Source of the DNA: CAUYUA01 sp963575675
Lineage (GTDB): Bacteria; Pseudomonadota; Alphaproteobacteria; Azospirillales; Azospirillaceae
Direction: 5' to 3'
Assembly: GCA_963575675.1 (NCBI GenBank)
Contig: CAUYUA010000233.1
Coordinates: forward strand, 1 to 25,284
DNA: 25,284 nucleotides
Of the stretch, positions 1-7,488 are shown piece by piece. The translations under genes and the position numbers were made by a program. How positions within the stretch are numbered: position 1 is the first letter of the stretch; the number at the start of each line of letters is the position of its first letter. The notes under the pieces were generated by a model, which ran no database searches, was not told where the DNA came from, and was given only the letters and a program-made list of their open reading frames with translations.

Positions 1-104
1 TGGCTTTTGAATATGGTTTATGGAAAACGATTTGTGCGGCAATTCTAACGACTTCCTGATTTTGAGGATAATAATCAGTTTCAAGCCATTGACGAAGGCA
101 ATCG

Positions 105-676
105 TCACTGTGCTCTCATTTTCACACCGCTATTTTGGAATAAAAAGTCCGCGCCTTCATCATATCCGGCGGTGGCTATTGCGCCATATTGCGGCGTTTG
201 CGGCACTTCCGCGATAATATCGGCGCGCACTTTGCGATATAAAACGCTTCCCACAGTTTGTTTATTGAGTTCATTCAACTTTTTATTAAGAACCCGAGCA
301 AACGGAGAATTCGCGTCTCCATCCATCACCGGCTCATCGCCTCCCGACGACATAACCATCACGCCTCTTTGCTCGGACAACTTGGCGGGATCGAAGCCCG
401 AAAGAACATCGACTTTTTGATCGGCGGCCAACGATCCCGAGTAACAGCTATCGGCGATCACCATAATATTTTTTGCGGGAATACGGCTTAAGAGAACACC
501 GACGTCTTTGTTTGAAAGCCAGTTTTTAATGCTTATGGGAGTGGCGTCAACCGGAAGCCAATATCCAACGCCGGTTTTCTCCACTTCATAACCGTGACCG
601 GCATAGTAAACAATAATTTGATCTTTCTCCGTAACCTCTCCTTGAAGAGCGCGCAGAGCGTTGATAATATCCGATT
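105..676 (-). pseudogene. Caspase-like (peptidase C14) protein, 5'-truncated by IS1595 element
   Basis: This is the C-terminal ~189 residues of a caspase/orthocaspase-fold cysteine protease. The catalytic His lies in the motif YYAGHG and the catalytic Cys in ADSCYSG, in the usual order and spacing, followed by the typical FARVL segment of the fold. C14 proteins normally have roughly 70-80 more residues before YYAGHG. Here the coding sequence runs straight into the left inverted repeat of the IS at 677. The sequence on the far side of the IS (beyond 1794) does not encode the missing N-terminus on the minus strand. The insertion was therefore accompanied by loss of flanking DNA, or a later rearrangement occurred. 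An in-frame ATG inside the IS end (741-743) could give a 212-residue fusion, so a catalytic fragment might still be expressed, but I treat it as a broken gene. No partner gene that would show its original role remains in view. Confidence 0.8.
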
Positions 677-711
677 GGCTCATCCTGGGTTCCGGGGTGG
701 TGTTTCTGTGG

Positions 712-1655
712 TCAAACGACCAATGCGGCAACGAGGGAGCCAAGGAGAGACTTCCCTCTCGCTCTCAAGTTATGTACGAACTGAAAGAACCCAAGATAGA
801 TTGGAAGCTTTTCCTGTGAAATGCCGCGATGCGGGCGAAGCCAGGAACGTAACAGGGACCAAAATCCTTCCATGGTGTTGACGTGAACCTCATGAAAACC
901 ATCACCATCCTCGTCGCGAGCATACTCCCCTTGACTATGACAAACAGTTTTGTGTTGGTATCCCCATTCGGGCAGCCTATTGTAGATATCGTACTCATCT
1001 GTAAAGATAAGGGCGCCATTCTCAATTATTTTTGTAATAACCGGCTTGATTGTGTTTTGTTGAACATTTGGCAGCATATGGAGAACAACCTGTCCGTCGC
1101 GTTCGATCATGCCAAGAATCGGCGGCTTCTCTTTTTCGAGAGTTCCGCGACCACGTACGCCTTTGAGCCGCCGACGTCGTCCTTTCCGACCTTTTTTTGA
1201 ACGGCGTCTGGGTTTCCTTTGTGGCCGGCGACGACATAGACCTCATCAATCTCCACTTTTCCGGTCAACGTAACCTCTGGGATTCTCGCCACAAGGCCGT
1301 CTCGCAGGTGTGTCGCCATGATTTGGACATCGGCGTCATTCAAGTCCAGTTCCTTGGCAATTTGCTGGTTGGACAGATTCAGCCCCATGAAATACAGGCA
1401 TAGCACCCAAACACGAAGAGGCTGATGATGTCCTGCCAGTACAGTGCCGCTAAGATCATCAAACCGGAAGCTACAGTTTTTGCAAAGATACCGTTGTCGA
1501 TGACGTTGAGTATCGTCGCGTCCATTACGAATGACGTTTGAGCTTGAACAATTTGGACAACAGACGCCATCGGGCCACCGATACTGACGGATAAGATCGT
1601 AGCATCTGCTGTCGTCGATGAGCGCAGCCAAATTGATGAACTGAGGCGTTGCCAT
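712..1655 (-). CDS. IS1595-family transposase, split by -1 frameshift at A AAA AAG
   Basis: The first frame (1655 down to 1107, 182 codons) starts MATPQFINLA. It carries an N-terminal zinc ribbon (CCPNC ... CKNC, residues ~32-61) and the first catalytic Asp in KVEIDEVYVVAGHKGNP (D137). Family members continue with a basic KKGRKGRRRRLKG segment. Here that segment is in the -1 frame, which runs to 712 and contains TDEYDIY (second Asp) and HVNTMEGFWSLLRSWLR (third catalytic region). The shift point is exactly A AAA AAG at 1197-1191 on the minus strand, the dnaX-type slippery heptamer in the correct phase. A -1 slip would give a 314-residue protein, about normal length for the group. It may be programmed frameshifting or a one-base deletion in an A-tract; sequence alone does not decide. 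Without the slip the product lacks two of three catalytic residues. Confidence 0.85.
1191..1197 (-). promoter_or_regulatory. Candidate -1 ribosomal frameshift heptamer A AAA AAG
   Basis: Read on the minus strand, the zero-frame codons are CAA AAA AAG GTC, so the heptamer A AAA AAG is in the exact phase required for tandem slippage. The -1 frame then reads GGT CGG AAA and continues the conserved transposase. I see no clear Shine-Dalgarno stimulator just upstream. A GC-rich stretch downstream could fold but was not modelled. Confidence 0.5.
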
Positions 1656-1804
1656 GGCGAAGACCGTCGCTTGAAAGTGACTTCGCCATAGAATCGCATC
1701 TACCTCCCAAAGGCAAGCTCCATAACCATGCTTCGCGTGAGGCTTATTGTCGCACCTTGTCGCACGGCCACCACCCCGGAACCCAGGATGAGCCTGTCGT
1801 AGAA

Positions 1805-1869
1805 CTCCAAGTCATGGTTTCCAAAGGCCTCCCGGCCTTTGGCGGGTCCAGGGCGGAGCCCTGGCCTTT
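1805..1869 (+). repeat. Palindromic intergenic repeat, family A, copy 1
   Basis: This is a 65-bp element with two adjacent hairpins: CCAAAGGCC...GGCCTTTGG followed by CCAGGGC..GCCCTGG, then a T-run. It differs from the copy at 15735-15799 at only three positions and has the same orientation. It starts 10 bp beyond the right end of the IS1595 element. Similar double-hairpin units are, to my knowledge, common between genes in alphaproteobacteria. With the T-tract it could act as a transcription terminator. Confidence 0.85.
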
Positions 1870-2185
1870 TTTTAGTCTTTTCCTTCGTTTGTCTTGGGCT
1901 TTTTCATCTTTTTCGGGGTTTTCGAGTGAACGGAGTATCGGCGGATTTTCTAGGCTGATGTTGATTGTTATCATTTAGAGACACTCGGGTTCTCCAATTC
2001 AGACACGTCTCTTTCTCGGTTGTTTTTCTTAATGAGCGCGCTCTAGAGGTCAGCATACGAAATTTGGTTGCCTGCGAAAGTCAAGAAGGAAGCCGCCTTG
2101 GTCGTTATCGGTTAGGGTGTTTACTAATCATTAATAAGGTCGGTGTATAGTGTTTTTGTCGTGCGCCAAGCAGGGGTGATTTATT
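1870..2185. other. Non-coding stretch between repeat A1 and the chemoreceptor gene
   Basis: About 316 bases contain no convincing gene. The left part is T-rich on the plus strand. A weak promoter-like pair (TTACTA, then TATAGT at 2146-2151) lies about 35 bases before the chemoreceptor start, but the -35 match is poor. Confidence 0.5.
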
Positions 2186-3886
2186 ATGGTGACGAATATT
2201 AGATTAAGAAATGTAAAGTTTGCTGTTCGTCTGGCGCTTTTAACGGGTGTATTGCTTTCCATCATGGCGGCTATCAATATTACCTGCCTTACCGGCATGT
2301 CCGACATGAACCACGACTTTCAGGAAGTTTACGAAGGCAAGACTTTGGCCATGGCTCATCTGAGTATGGTCGCCGATACAATACATAGAATTCGGATTCG
2401 GGCTTTTGACGCGATTATTATTCGCGATCAGGCGAAGGCGCGACAGCTTTCCGTCGAGTTGGATAAGCATTTCAATGAATTACAAACATATTGGCAATTG
2501 TATAAAAATATGCCAGGCGACATTACGGAAAAGGAACTTACCGAGAAGATCGATTCCGGTCTGATGTCCATGACAACATTCTATAAGTACGTTATTTCCT
2601 CGACCGAGACCAAAAATTATGATTTTGCTGCAACTCTTCTTTCTCGTGACAGCACGACTGAATTCCGCAAGGCTGCGACGCCTTTGCGCGCATTGCTTGA
2701 TCTTCAACGGCAACAAGCGGGAGTTCTTTATCACGACAATGAGGACCATTATCGACGAACCAATGCTCTGTGCGTTGCGCTTGCGATAGGCGGCTTTGTT
2801 TCGGGGATCATCTTGTCATGGGTCGTCACTGTTTCAATTACTCGACCTGTTGGACATTTGGTGGCGAATATGGCGCGCTTGGCGCAGGGCGACACTTCAA
2901 TAGATATTTACGATGTTGATCGTAAGGACGAGATCGGCGCTCTGGCGCTTGCCCTAGAGGTGTTTCGCCGGAACTTTGTCGAGATGGAGCATTTACGCAG
3001 TGATCAAGAACTCCGACGTAAACAAATCGAGGCAGATAAACGAGAGATGATGAATCGGTTGGCCGATAAATTTGACGCCAGCGTCAAGAGTGTGGTGGGA
3101 GCCGTATTTAGTTTGGCAAGTCAAATGCAAAGCGCGGCTCAAACTTTGTTTGTTTCCGCCAACGAGAGCAGTCATTTAAGCAGAACCGTGGCCGTAGCTG
3201 CGGATCATGCGTCGGATAATGTTCAAACCGTAGCGTCCTCTGCGGAAGAATTGACTGTTTCGGTCAATGACATTCGTCGCCAAGTGTTGGAGTCGTCACG
3301 AATCGCCTGCGCCGCTGTCGATGAAGCAGAGCGCACTAATTTAACAATTGCAAGCCTCTCCAACACGGCTCAAAAAATCGGCGACGTTGTTCAGTTGATT
3401 AACAGCATTGCTTCTCAAACGAATCTATTGGCTCTTAACGCGACCATCGAAGCCGCCCGCGCTGGTGAAGCCGGTAAGGGGTTTGCCGTCGTTGCGGGCG
3501 AGGTCAAAAATCTGGCCAGCCAGACCGCCAAAGCGACTGACGACATTAAGCTTCAAATTGGTCAGATGCAGTCAATTACCGGTGTGGCGGTTAATACAAT
3601 CAAGGGAATAACTTATACGATCCGCAGCATGAATGAAATCTCGGCAACCATCACCTCGGCGGTCGAAGAACAAAGCGCCGCCGTTTGTGAGATTGCAAGA
3701 AGCATTACAGAAGCCGCGCGCGCCACTCAGGACGTTTCTAACAACATTGAGCAAGTCAGTCATGTTACGGATAAGACCAAACATATGGCCAGCGAGACAT
3801 TGGAAGTCGTTAATGAGCTAACTCATCAATCGGATACGTTAAGACAAGAGGTTGAATCCTTTATTTCTTGTGTCCGCTCTTCATAG
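2186..3886 (+). CDS. Methyl-accepting chemotaxis protein (transmembrane chemoreceptor)
   Basis: This 566-residue chemoreceptor would sit in the inner membrane and signal to CheA/CheW. TM1 spans roughly residues 12-34. A periplasmic helical sensor of about 155 residues (4HB-MCP-like size) is followed by TM2 at ~193-216. A HAMP domain (~217-270) contains TRPVGHLVANMARLAQGD. The cytoplasmic signalling coiled coil covers ~290-550, with the highly conserved hairpin tip at ~396-452 (INSIASQTNLLALNATIEAA, then GKGFAVVAGEVKNLASQ). The C-terminus ends SCVRSS, with no CheR-tethering pentapeptide of the NWETF type. The ATG at 2186 follows CAGGGGTGA, a fair ribosome site. No other che genes are nearby, so it is an orphan receptor of unknown ligand. 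Repeat family B copy 1 follows the stop directly. Confidence 0.95.
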   Translation: MVTNIRLRNVKFAVRLALLTGVLLSIMAAINITCLTGMSDMNHDFQEVYEGKTLAMAHLSMVADTIHRIRIRAFDAIIIRDQAKARQLSVELDKHFNELQTYWQLYKNMPGDITEKELTEKIDSGLMSMTTFYKYVISSTETKNYDFAATLLSRDSTTEFRKAATPLRALLDLQRQQAGVLYHDNEDHYRRTNALCVALAIGGFVSGIILSWVVTVSITRPVGHLVANMARLAQGDTSIDIYDVDRKDEIGALALALEVFRRNFVEMEHLRSDQELRRKQIEADKREMMNRLADKFDASVKSVVGAVFSLASQMQSAAQTLFVSANESSHLSRTVAVAADHASDNVQTVASSAEELTVSVNDIRRQVLESSRIACAAVDEAERTNLTIASLSNTAQKIGDVVQLINSIASQTNLLALNATIEAARAGEAGKGFAVVAGEVKNLASQTAKATDDIKLQIGQMQSITGVAVNTIKGITYTIRSMNEISATITSAVEEQSAAVCEIARSITEAARATQDVSNNIEQVSHVTDKTKHMASETLEVVNELTHQSDTLRQEVESFISCVRSS

Positions 3887-3893
3887 GCGGAAG

Positions 3894-3982
3894 AGGATCG
3901 CTTCGCGATAAGGGGGGAGGGGCTTTCGCTCTCTCCCTTATGATTTGTGGCGACTGAGAATGCAATCCCAGATTTTCTTTGA
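3894..3982 (-). repeat. Palindromic repeat family B, copy 1 (likely 3'-end hairpin)
   Basis: This imperfect palindrome begins 7 bp after the chemoreceptor stop. Its core hairpin is AAGGGGGGAGGGG-CTTTCGC-TCTCTCCCTT (3910-3940). It is flanked by a small GATCGCTTCGCG hairpin and a degenerate version of the CCAGGnACnCAGTCCCTGG arm seen in the other copies. It has the same orientation as the copy at 9141-9228. Its position suggests terminator or mRNA 3'-end function. Confidence 0.75.
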
Positions 3983-4013
3983 TTTTAATATTTTATCTTT
4001 TGCCGCAGATGGT

Positions 4014-4180
4014 TTAGCGGCCGGTCATCTGCTCCAGATTTTCGGGATATCGAGCGCCATGCACCGTGATTTGTGAGGAGGCGGTCTCGATCTCGCGGAG
4101 ATCGTCGCGCGTGAGTTCGATGGTTGCGGCTCCGATGTTTTCAGCCAAGCGGTCCTGCTCCGGCTTTTTCCGTGCTGGTG
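4014..4180 (-). pseudogene. Aldo/keto reductase, C-terminal remnant
   Basis: Reading on the minus strand gives about 50 residues containing DRLAENIGAATIELTRDDLR and then SSQITVHGARYPENLEQMTG before a stop at 4014-4016. This is the characteristic C-terminal tail of aldo/keto reductases, with the ENIGAA...LT..DL.EI segment and a GxRYPE motif. The catalytic barrel (about 270 residues) is absent. Upstream sequence is the 3' end of the EamA gene, and homology stops at about 4180. It is a relic left by deletion. The open frame extends upstream to about 4250, but that part does not resemble the family. Confidence 0.7.
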
Positions 4181-4191
4181 GATGCGTTGCG

Positions 4192-5154
4192 CTACCGTGA
4201 TTGACGGTTCGACCTGAGCGCCACCATAACGCCGGACGCCGCCACCACACACATGCCCAAAATCGTCAGACGGTCTGGAGCATGCTCAAAAACGATCCAT
4301 CCGAGCGCTCCGGCCCAGAGCAACTGAAGGTAATTGATCGGAGCCAGCAGGGAAGCCGGAGCGTGTCGATAGGCGGCTGTGAAGAGGAAGTGGCCAAGTC
4401 CGCCGGTTGCTCCCATGCTCAGAAAAAGCAGCGCTTGCCGCCAAGTCGGGGCTTCTCCCTCCCAAAACCAGGGCAAAAGAGCGCCGAAGCAAACCGAACC
4501 GACCAGCGTGGTGTAAAACAGCAGGGCGATCGTGTGTTCGGTGTTGATCAGGACGCGCGACAGCAAGTGATAGGCGACGGTGGCGCCGACCGCACAGAGA
4601 ACGCAGGCAATCCCGGTTGCATCGAGGCCGCCGCCAGGCCGAACGATCAACAACACTCCGACAAATCCGATCGCCGCAGCGATCCAGCCGGTCGCGTGAA
4701 CATGTTCGCGGAGGACGGGGCCTGCAATCAGCATCACCAACGTCGGCGCCAAAAAGACGATTGCCGTCGTTTCCGCCACCGGCATTCGTTGCAAAGCCAG
4801 CCCGAAAAACAGCGACCCAACGGTTAAGCAGCCCGCGCGAACCAGGACGAGCCCGGTTCGTCGCGTTTGCACCAACCGTTTCCCCTGAGTCGGCGCCAGT
4901 GTGATGATCATAAGAAGAAAATTCACGATGTAACGGATGGCGACGACCAGCGGCACATTGTACTGCGCGGAGAGGTATTTCGTGGTTGCGTCCATGCAAG
5001 CGAAGAAGAACAGCGCGGCGAGGAACATTTGCACTCCCCGGAGGGGATGGCCGACCGGCTGTTCCTGATGAGCGAGCGTTTGCGGAGATTGTTTTATCTT
5101 ATCTCCAAGATTTAAGGACAGTGCCGCTTGTTGCAGATTTTCCATCTTCTTCAT
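4192..5154 (-). CDS. EamA/DMT-superfamily inner-membrane transporter
   Basis: This 320-residue protein has about ten hydrophobic segments after a polar N-terminal tail of about 35 residues. It shows the two tandem EamA halves. In the first, LFFFACMDATTKYLS starts TM1, and GSLFFGLALQRMPVAETTAI with FLAPTLVMLIAGPVLREHV is the classic EamA signature. In the second, GLGHFLFTAAYRHAPASLLA and PINYLQLLWAGALGWIVFEH repeat it. Relatives export small metabolites such as amino acids or drugs; the substrate cannot be assigned. The ATG at 5154 follows AGGATGCG, a usable ribosome site. The gene is followed at once by an aldo/keto reductase relic, so the DNA downstream has been rearranged. The next gene on the same strand (the MFP) ends 220 bp upstream. 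Confidence 0.9.
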   Translation of the reverse strand: MKKMENLQQAALSLNLGDKIKQSPQTLAHQEQPVGHPLRGVQMFLAALFFFACMDATTKYLSAQYNVPLVVAIRYIVNFLLMIITLAPTQGKRLVQTRRTGLVLVRAGCLTVGSLFFGLALQRMPVAETTAIVFLAPTLVMLIAGPVLREHVHATGWIAAAIGFVGVLLIVRPGGGLDATGIACVLCAVGATVAYHLLSRVLINTEHTIALLFYTTLVGSVCFGALLPWFWEGEAPTWRQALLFLSMGATGGLGHFLFTAAYRHAPASLLAPINYLQLLWAGALGWIVFEHAPDRLTILGMCVVAASGVMVALRSNRQSR

Positions 5155-5331
5155 TGACGCATCCTGTCATCGTTCGAAATGAATATTTTTATGAAAGGTC
5201 GCTTTTGACCGGATGCGTAGATCTATGCAATTCCTGGGAAGAACTGCATAGTGAACGAAAAGGAGGAAAGGCTCTTCTCGAAGCTCCGATTGATTTATTG
5301 GTTTTTTGGGGGGGGCGAATTTCATTGCTCT

Positions 5332-5348
5332 GAATCCCAGGATGAGCC
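5332..5348 (+). repeat. Possible solitary IS1595 terminal repeat
   Basis: The outer 13 bp, CCCAGGATGAGCC, are identical to the outer 13 bp of the right inverted repeat of the IS at 677-1794. The preceding bases are only partly similar. No transposase remnant or matching left end is visible nearby. It lies 27 bp past the 3' end of the MFP gene, where an RND pump gene would normally be found. Confidence 0.5.
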
Positions 5349-5374
5349 GTTTTTCTATACTGATTCTATGGCTT

Positions 5375-6586
5375 TCATTTCGTCGTTTTAAGCGCAGCTT
5401 CGCTTCCGACGCCGCCGCCTGGGCCGACGACTGTGACCGGAGCGCCATCGCGAATTTTAAGATGCCCGGCGTAGATCACGATGTCTCCAGCGGCGATTCC
5501 TTCGGCGATCTCGATGTGAGCGTCGCGCCGCTCACCGATTCGCACCCGAGTTTGTTTGGCTTTTCCGTCGATGACCCGGTAGACGAACTTATCATTGCCG
5601 AAAGAGAATAAAGCGTGTTCCGGCACAAGCACGGCGTTGGCGTTGGTGGAGAGCGTCAGGGCGACGCGAGCGAACAATCCCGGTCGTAAGGCAAGGTCTT
5701 TATTGGGAATTTGAGCGCGCAGCCACACGCTGCGACCGTTGACGTCAACCAACGGGTCAATTGCGACGACCTCTCCGGCAAAAGAGCGGCCGGCCGCAGA
5801 ATCGACCATAATCGTCACATTCTGCTGAAGCGAGAGCGATGACATATAAAGCTCCGGCACGCGGAAATCGACCTTCAGCGTATCGATTGCTTCCAGGTTG
5901 ACCATGTCTTGGCCCTCGCGGACATAGTCGCCCACCGAGAACCGGCGCAAACCGATCTCTCCGTCGAACGGGGCTGAAAGCGTCAATTTCTCCAACCGCA
6001 CTTGAGCGGCTGAAACTTGGGCTTGACTGGTCAGCAAACGGGCCTGAGCTTGATCATGAATTTTGGCGCTGCCGCTGCCTTGTCTGTAAAGTTCTTCGGC
6101 GCGCGCGGCCTCGACGCGGGCCAGCGCCAGGTTGGCTTGAGCTTCGGTCAGCGCCGCGCGCGCCACGGAGTCGTCAAGACGGACCAGTTCTTGCCCTTTG
6201 CGCACATGTCGGCCTTCGACGAAGCCGATCCCGGCCACGCGACCGCTTATCTCCGGCCGAATTATAACGGATTCCGACGACAATAGCGTTCCGATGGCCA
6301 TGACTTGCCGCATTGCAACGCCTGAACGCGCCGGGCCGCCTTCTACAGGCATGGCGAAGGCTCCAGGCTTTCCTGCGCCCGGTCCTCCGCCTTTGTCGGA
6401 GGCTCCGCCGGCGGGCGGTTTCCCGGTTAGGCGATCATATAGTTCGGCGACTGACGCGGACAGTCGTTCGACGCCGTTTTTACTATCGGAGGTTGTCGTG
6501 CTCGATCCCCAACCGATATTCCAGGCCATTGCCGCCGCGATCGTGATCGCGACCAAGGCGCTGAACACTTGAAAGAAAACTTTCAT
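5375..6586 (-). CDS. Periplasmic adaptor (MFP/HlyD family) of an RND-type efflux system
   Basis: From the ATG at 6586 this gives 403 residues; a GTG six codons upstream (6604) is also possible. I prefer the ATG because MKVFFQVFSALVAITIAAAM is a good N-terminal membrane/signal segment, though neither start has a strong ribosome site. After a Gly/Pro-rich linker come the lipoyl half-motif (GIGFVEGRHVRKGQELVRLD), an alpha-helical hairpin (LTEAQANLALARVEAARAEE), the second lipoyl half (LTLSAPFDGEIGLRRFSVGD), and beta-barrel and membrane-proximal domains (RPGLFARV, VLVPEHALF). Such adaptors bridge an inner-membrane RND pump to an outer-membrane channel. Normally the pump gene follows directly. Here only 220 bp and an EamA gene follow, so this adaptor is an orphan. 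It is divergent from the cNMP-binding gene. Confidence 0.9.
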   Translation of the reverse strand: MKVFFQVFSALVAITIAAAMAWNIGWGSSTTTSDSKNGVERLSASVAELYDRLTGKPPAGGASDKGGGPGAGKPGAFAMPVEGGPARSGVAMRQVMAIGTLLSSESVIIRPEISGRVAGIGFVEGRHVRKGQELVRLDDSVARAALTEAQANLALARVEAARAEELYRQGSGSAKIHDQAQARLLTSQAQVSAAQVRLEKLTLSAPFDGEIGLRRFSVGDYVREGQDMVNLEAIDTLKVDFRVPELYMSSLSLQQNVTIMVDSAAGRSFAGEVVAIDPLVDVNGRSVWLRAQIPNKDLALRPGLFARVALTLSTNANAVLVPEHALFSFGNDKFVYRVIDGKAKQTRVRIGERRDAHIEIAEGIAAGDIVIYAGHLKIRDGAPVTVVGPGGGVGSEAALKTTK

Positions 6587-6776
6587 GGAAAACTGTCTGC
6601 ACACAAAATCATTGCGACGTCAAAAACTGTACTCGTTTTTTATCGTCGCGCCAACTGCATCGATGTTGCGCTTCGCGGAGCTTCGATATGGACGTGATGG
6701 AAGCAATATGCCACATATAAAGCACAGTTGTTGCGTTGTGTGTCGGTCGGAATTGTAACGGTAGGAGGCGGGCCTT

Positions 6777-7433
6777 ATGACTACAGAGCATAAATTCGTT
6801 CCTCGCATAGTTCTCTATCCGGGACAAGTTTTGATCAGAGATGGCGAAATCGGGAATTCGTGCGCGTATTTTGTGCAGTCGGGCATGTTGGGAGTTTTTA
6901 AGCAAGTCGGAACGCAAGAGGTGATGTTGGGGACGTTGTCCCGCAACGCGATTGTTGGAGAAATGGCGCTTCTGACTGATTCGCCGCGCTCTGCGACGGT
7001 GCGGTGTCTGGAGACCTCCACGGTGGTTTCTCTGAATCGCGAGACCTTCGAAAAGAAGCTGGCGCAGATTGATCCGTTCATTCGAGGATTGTTGGAGATA
7101 TTCGCCGATAAAATCCGCAAGATGAATGAAGAACTCTGTAACAGTGAATCGCGCGCCTATGCGTTGCATCACAAGAACATGGAAATGGAAGCGAACGCAC
7201 ATGCGAATGAGAGGGCGGACGCTTCCACTCTGCCTCCGCCGAACATTCGCGGTTTGGGGGAGGGAAAAGACAAGTTTATGAGAACGCAATTCGAATTTGT
7301 TCGTATGTATCATCCAAAATACACTGGGGATATTAAAGAATCAAAAAACGTATTGACGCGCTATCAAGTCTTTCGTGAGTTCTGGGAAATTTTGGAAAAA
7401 ATCGACAGTGGACGAATGCCGCCTTTGTCGTGA
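6777..7433 (+). CDS. Cyclic-nucleotide-binding-domain protein
   Basis: This 218-residue soluble protein has a cNMP-binding beta-roll at residues ~10-115. It contains GEIGNSCAYFVQSGMLGVFK and the phosphate-binding cassette GEMALLTDSPRSATVR (residues 61-76), including the Arg (R71) that contacts the cyclic phosphate in CRP/PKA-type domains. A helix follows (FEKKLAQIDPFIRGLLEIFA). The rest (~120-218) has no recognisable DNA-binding helix-turn-helix, so this is not an obvious CRP/FNR regulator. The C-terminal ~60 residues are aromatic and charged and match nothing I know. The start ATG has a strong site, GGTAGGAGG. The TPR/glycosyltransferase gene follows after 55 bp, with a possible separate promoter between them. 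Confidence 0.88.
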   Translation: MTTEHKFVPRIVLYPGQVLIRDGEIGNSCAYFVQSGMLGVFKQVGTQEVMLGTLSRNAIVGEMALLTDSPRSATVRCLETSTVVSLNRETFEKKLAQIDPFIRGLLEIFADKIRKMNEELCNSESRAYALHHKNMEMEANAHANERADASTLPPPNIRGLGEGKDKFMRTQFEFVRMYHPKYTGDIKESKNVLTRYQVFREFWEILEKIDSGRMPPLS

Positions 7434-7460
7434 CGGAGTTTCTTCGAGCGGGTTTATAAT
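7430..7460 (+). promoter_or_regulatory. Putative sigma-70-type promoter for the TPR/glycosyltransferase gene
   Basis: A perfect -10 hexamer TATAAT lies at 7455-7460. A partial -35 (GTGACG, 7430-7435) lies 19 bp upstream, at the very end of the cNMP-binding gene. The start codon at 7489 would leave a leader of about 20 bases that includes the ribosome site. The -35 and spacing are not ideal. Confidence 0.35.
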
Positions 7461-7488
7461 CGAGGCCTCGCGTTGAAGGGAGAGGGCG

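Larger units (their letters stand above)
677..1794 (-). mobile_element. IS1595-family insertion sequence (1118 bp)
   Basis: The element is bounded by perfect 26-bp terminal inverted repeats at 677-702 and 1769-1794. The outer 13 bases are GGCTCATCCTGGG. It contains a single transposase reading unit (712-1655, minus) with the zinc ribbon and DDE-type motifs of the IS1595 (ISXO2-like) group. The 8 bp outside each end (ATCCGATT and TGTCGTAG) do not match, so there is no target-site duplication. That fits a post-insertion deletion or recombination at this site, and the left flank is a truncated caspase gene. Two direct copies of TGTCGCAC lie just inside the right end, upstream of the transposase start. 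A palindromic repeat (family A) starts only 10 bp beyond the right end. Confidence 0.88.

Noticed and set aside
105..676. Caspase-like gene as part of an active defence system
   Set aside because: It lacks its N-terminus and has no recognisable defence partner in the window; treated as a broken gene.
4286..4999. 237-codon minus frame within the EamA gene
   Set aside because: It is an alternate-frame shadow of the EamA coding region; the true frame has conserved membrane segments.
6609..7313. 234-codon open frame on the minus strand
   Set aside because: It is antisense to the cNMP-binding gene. The plus-strand protein has a clear phosphate-binding cassette; the minus product is Arg-rich and featureless.
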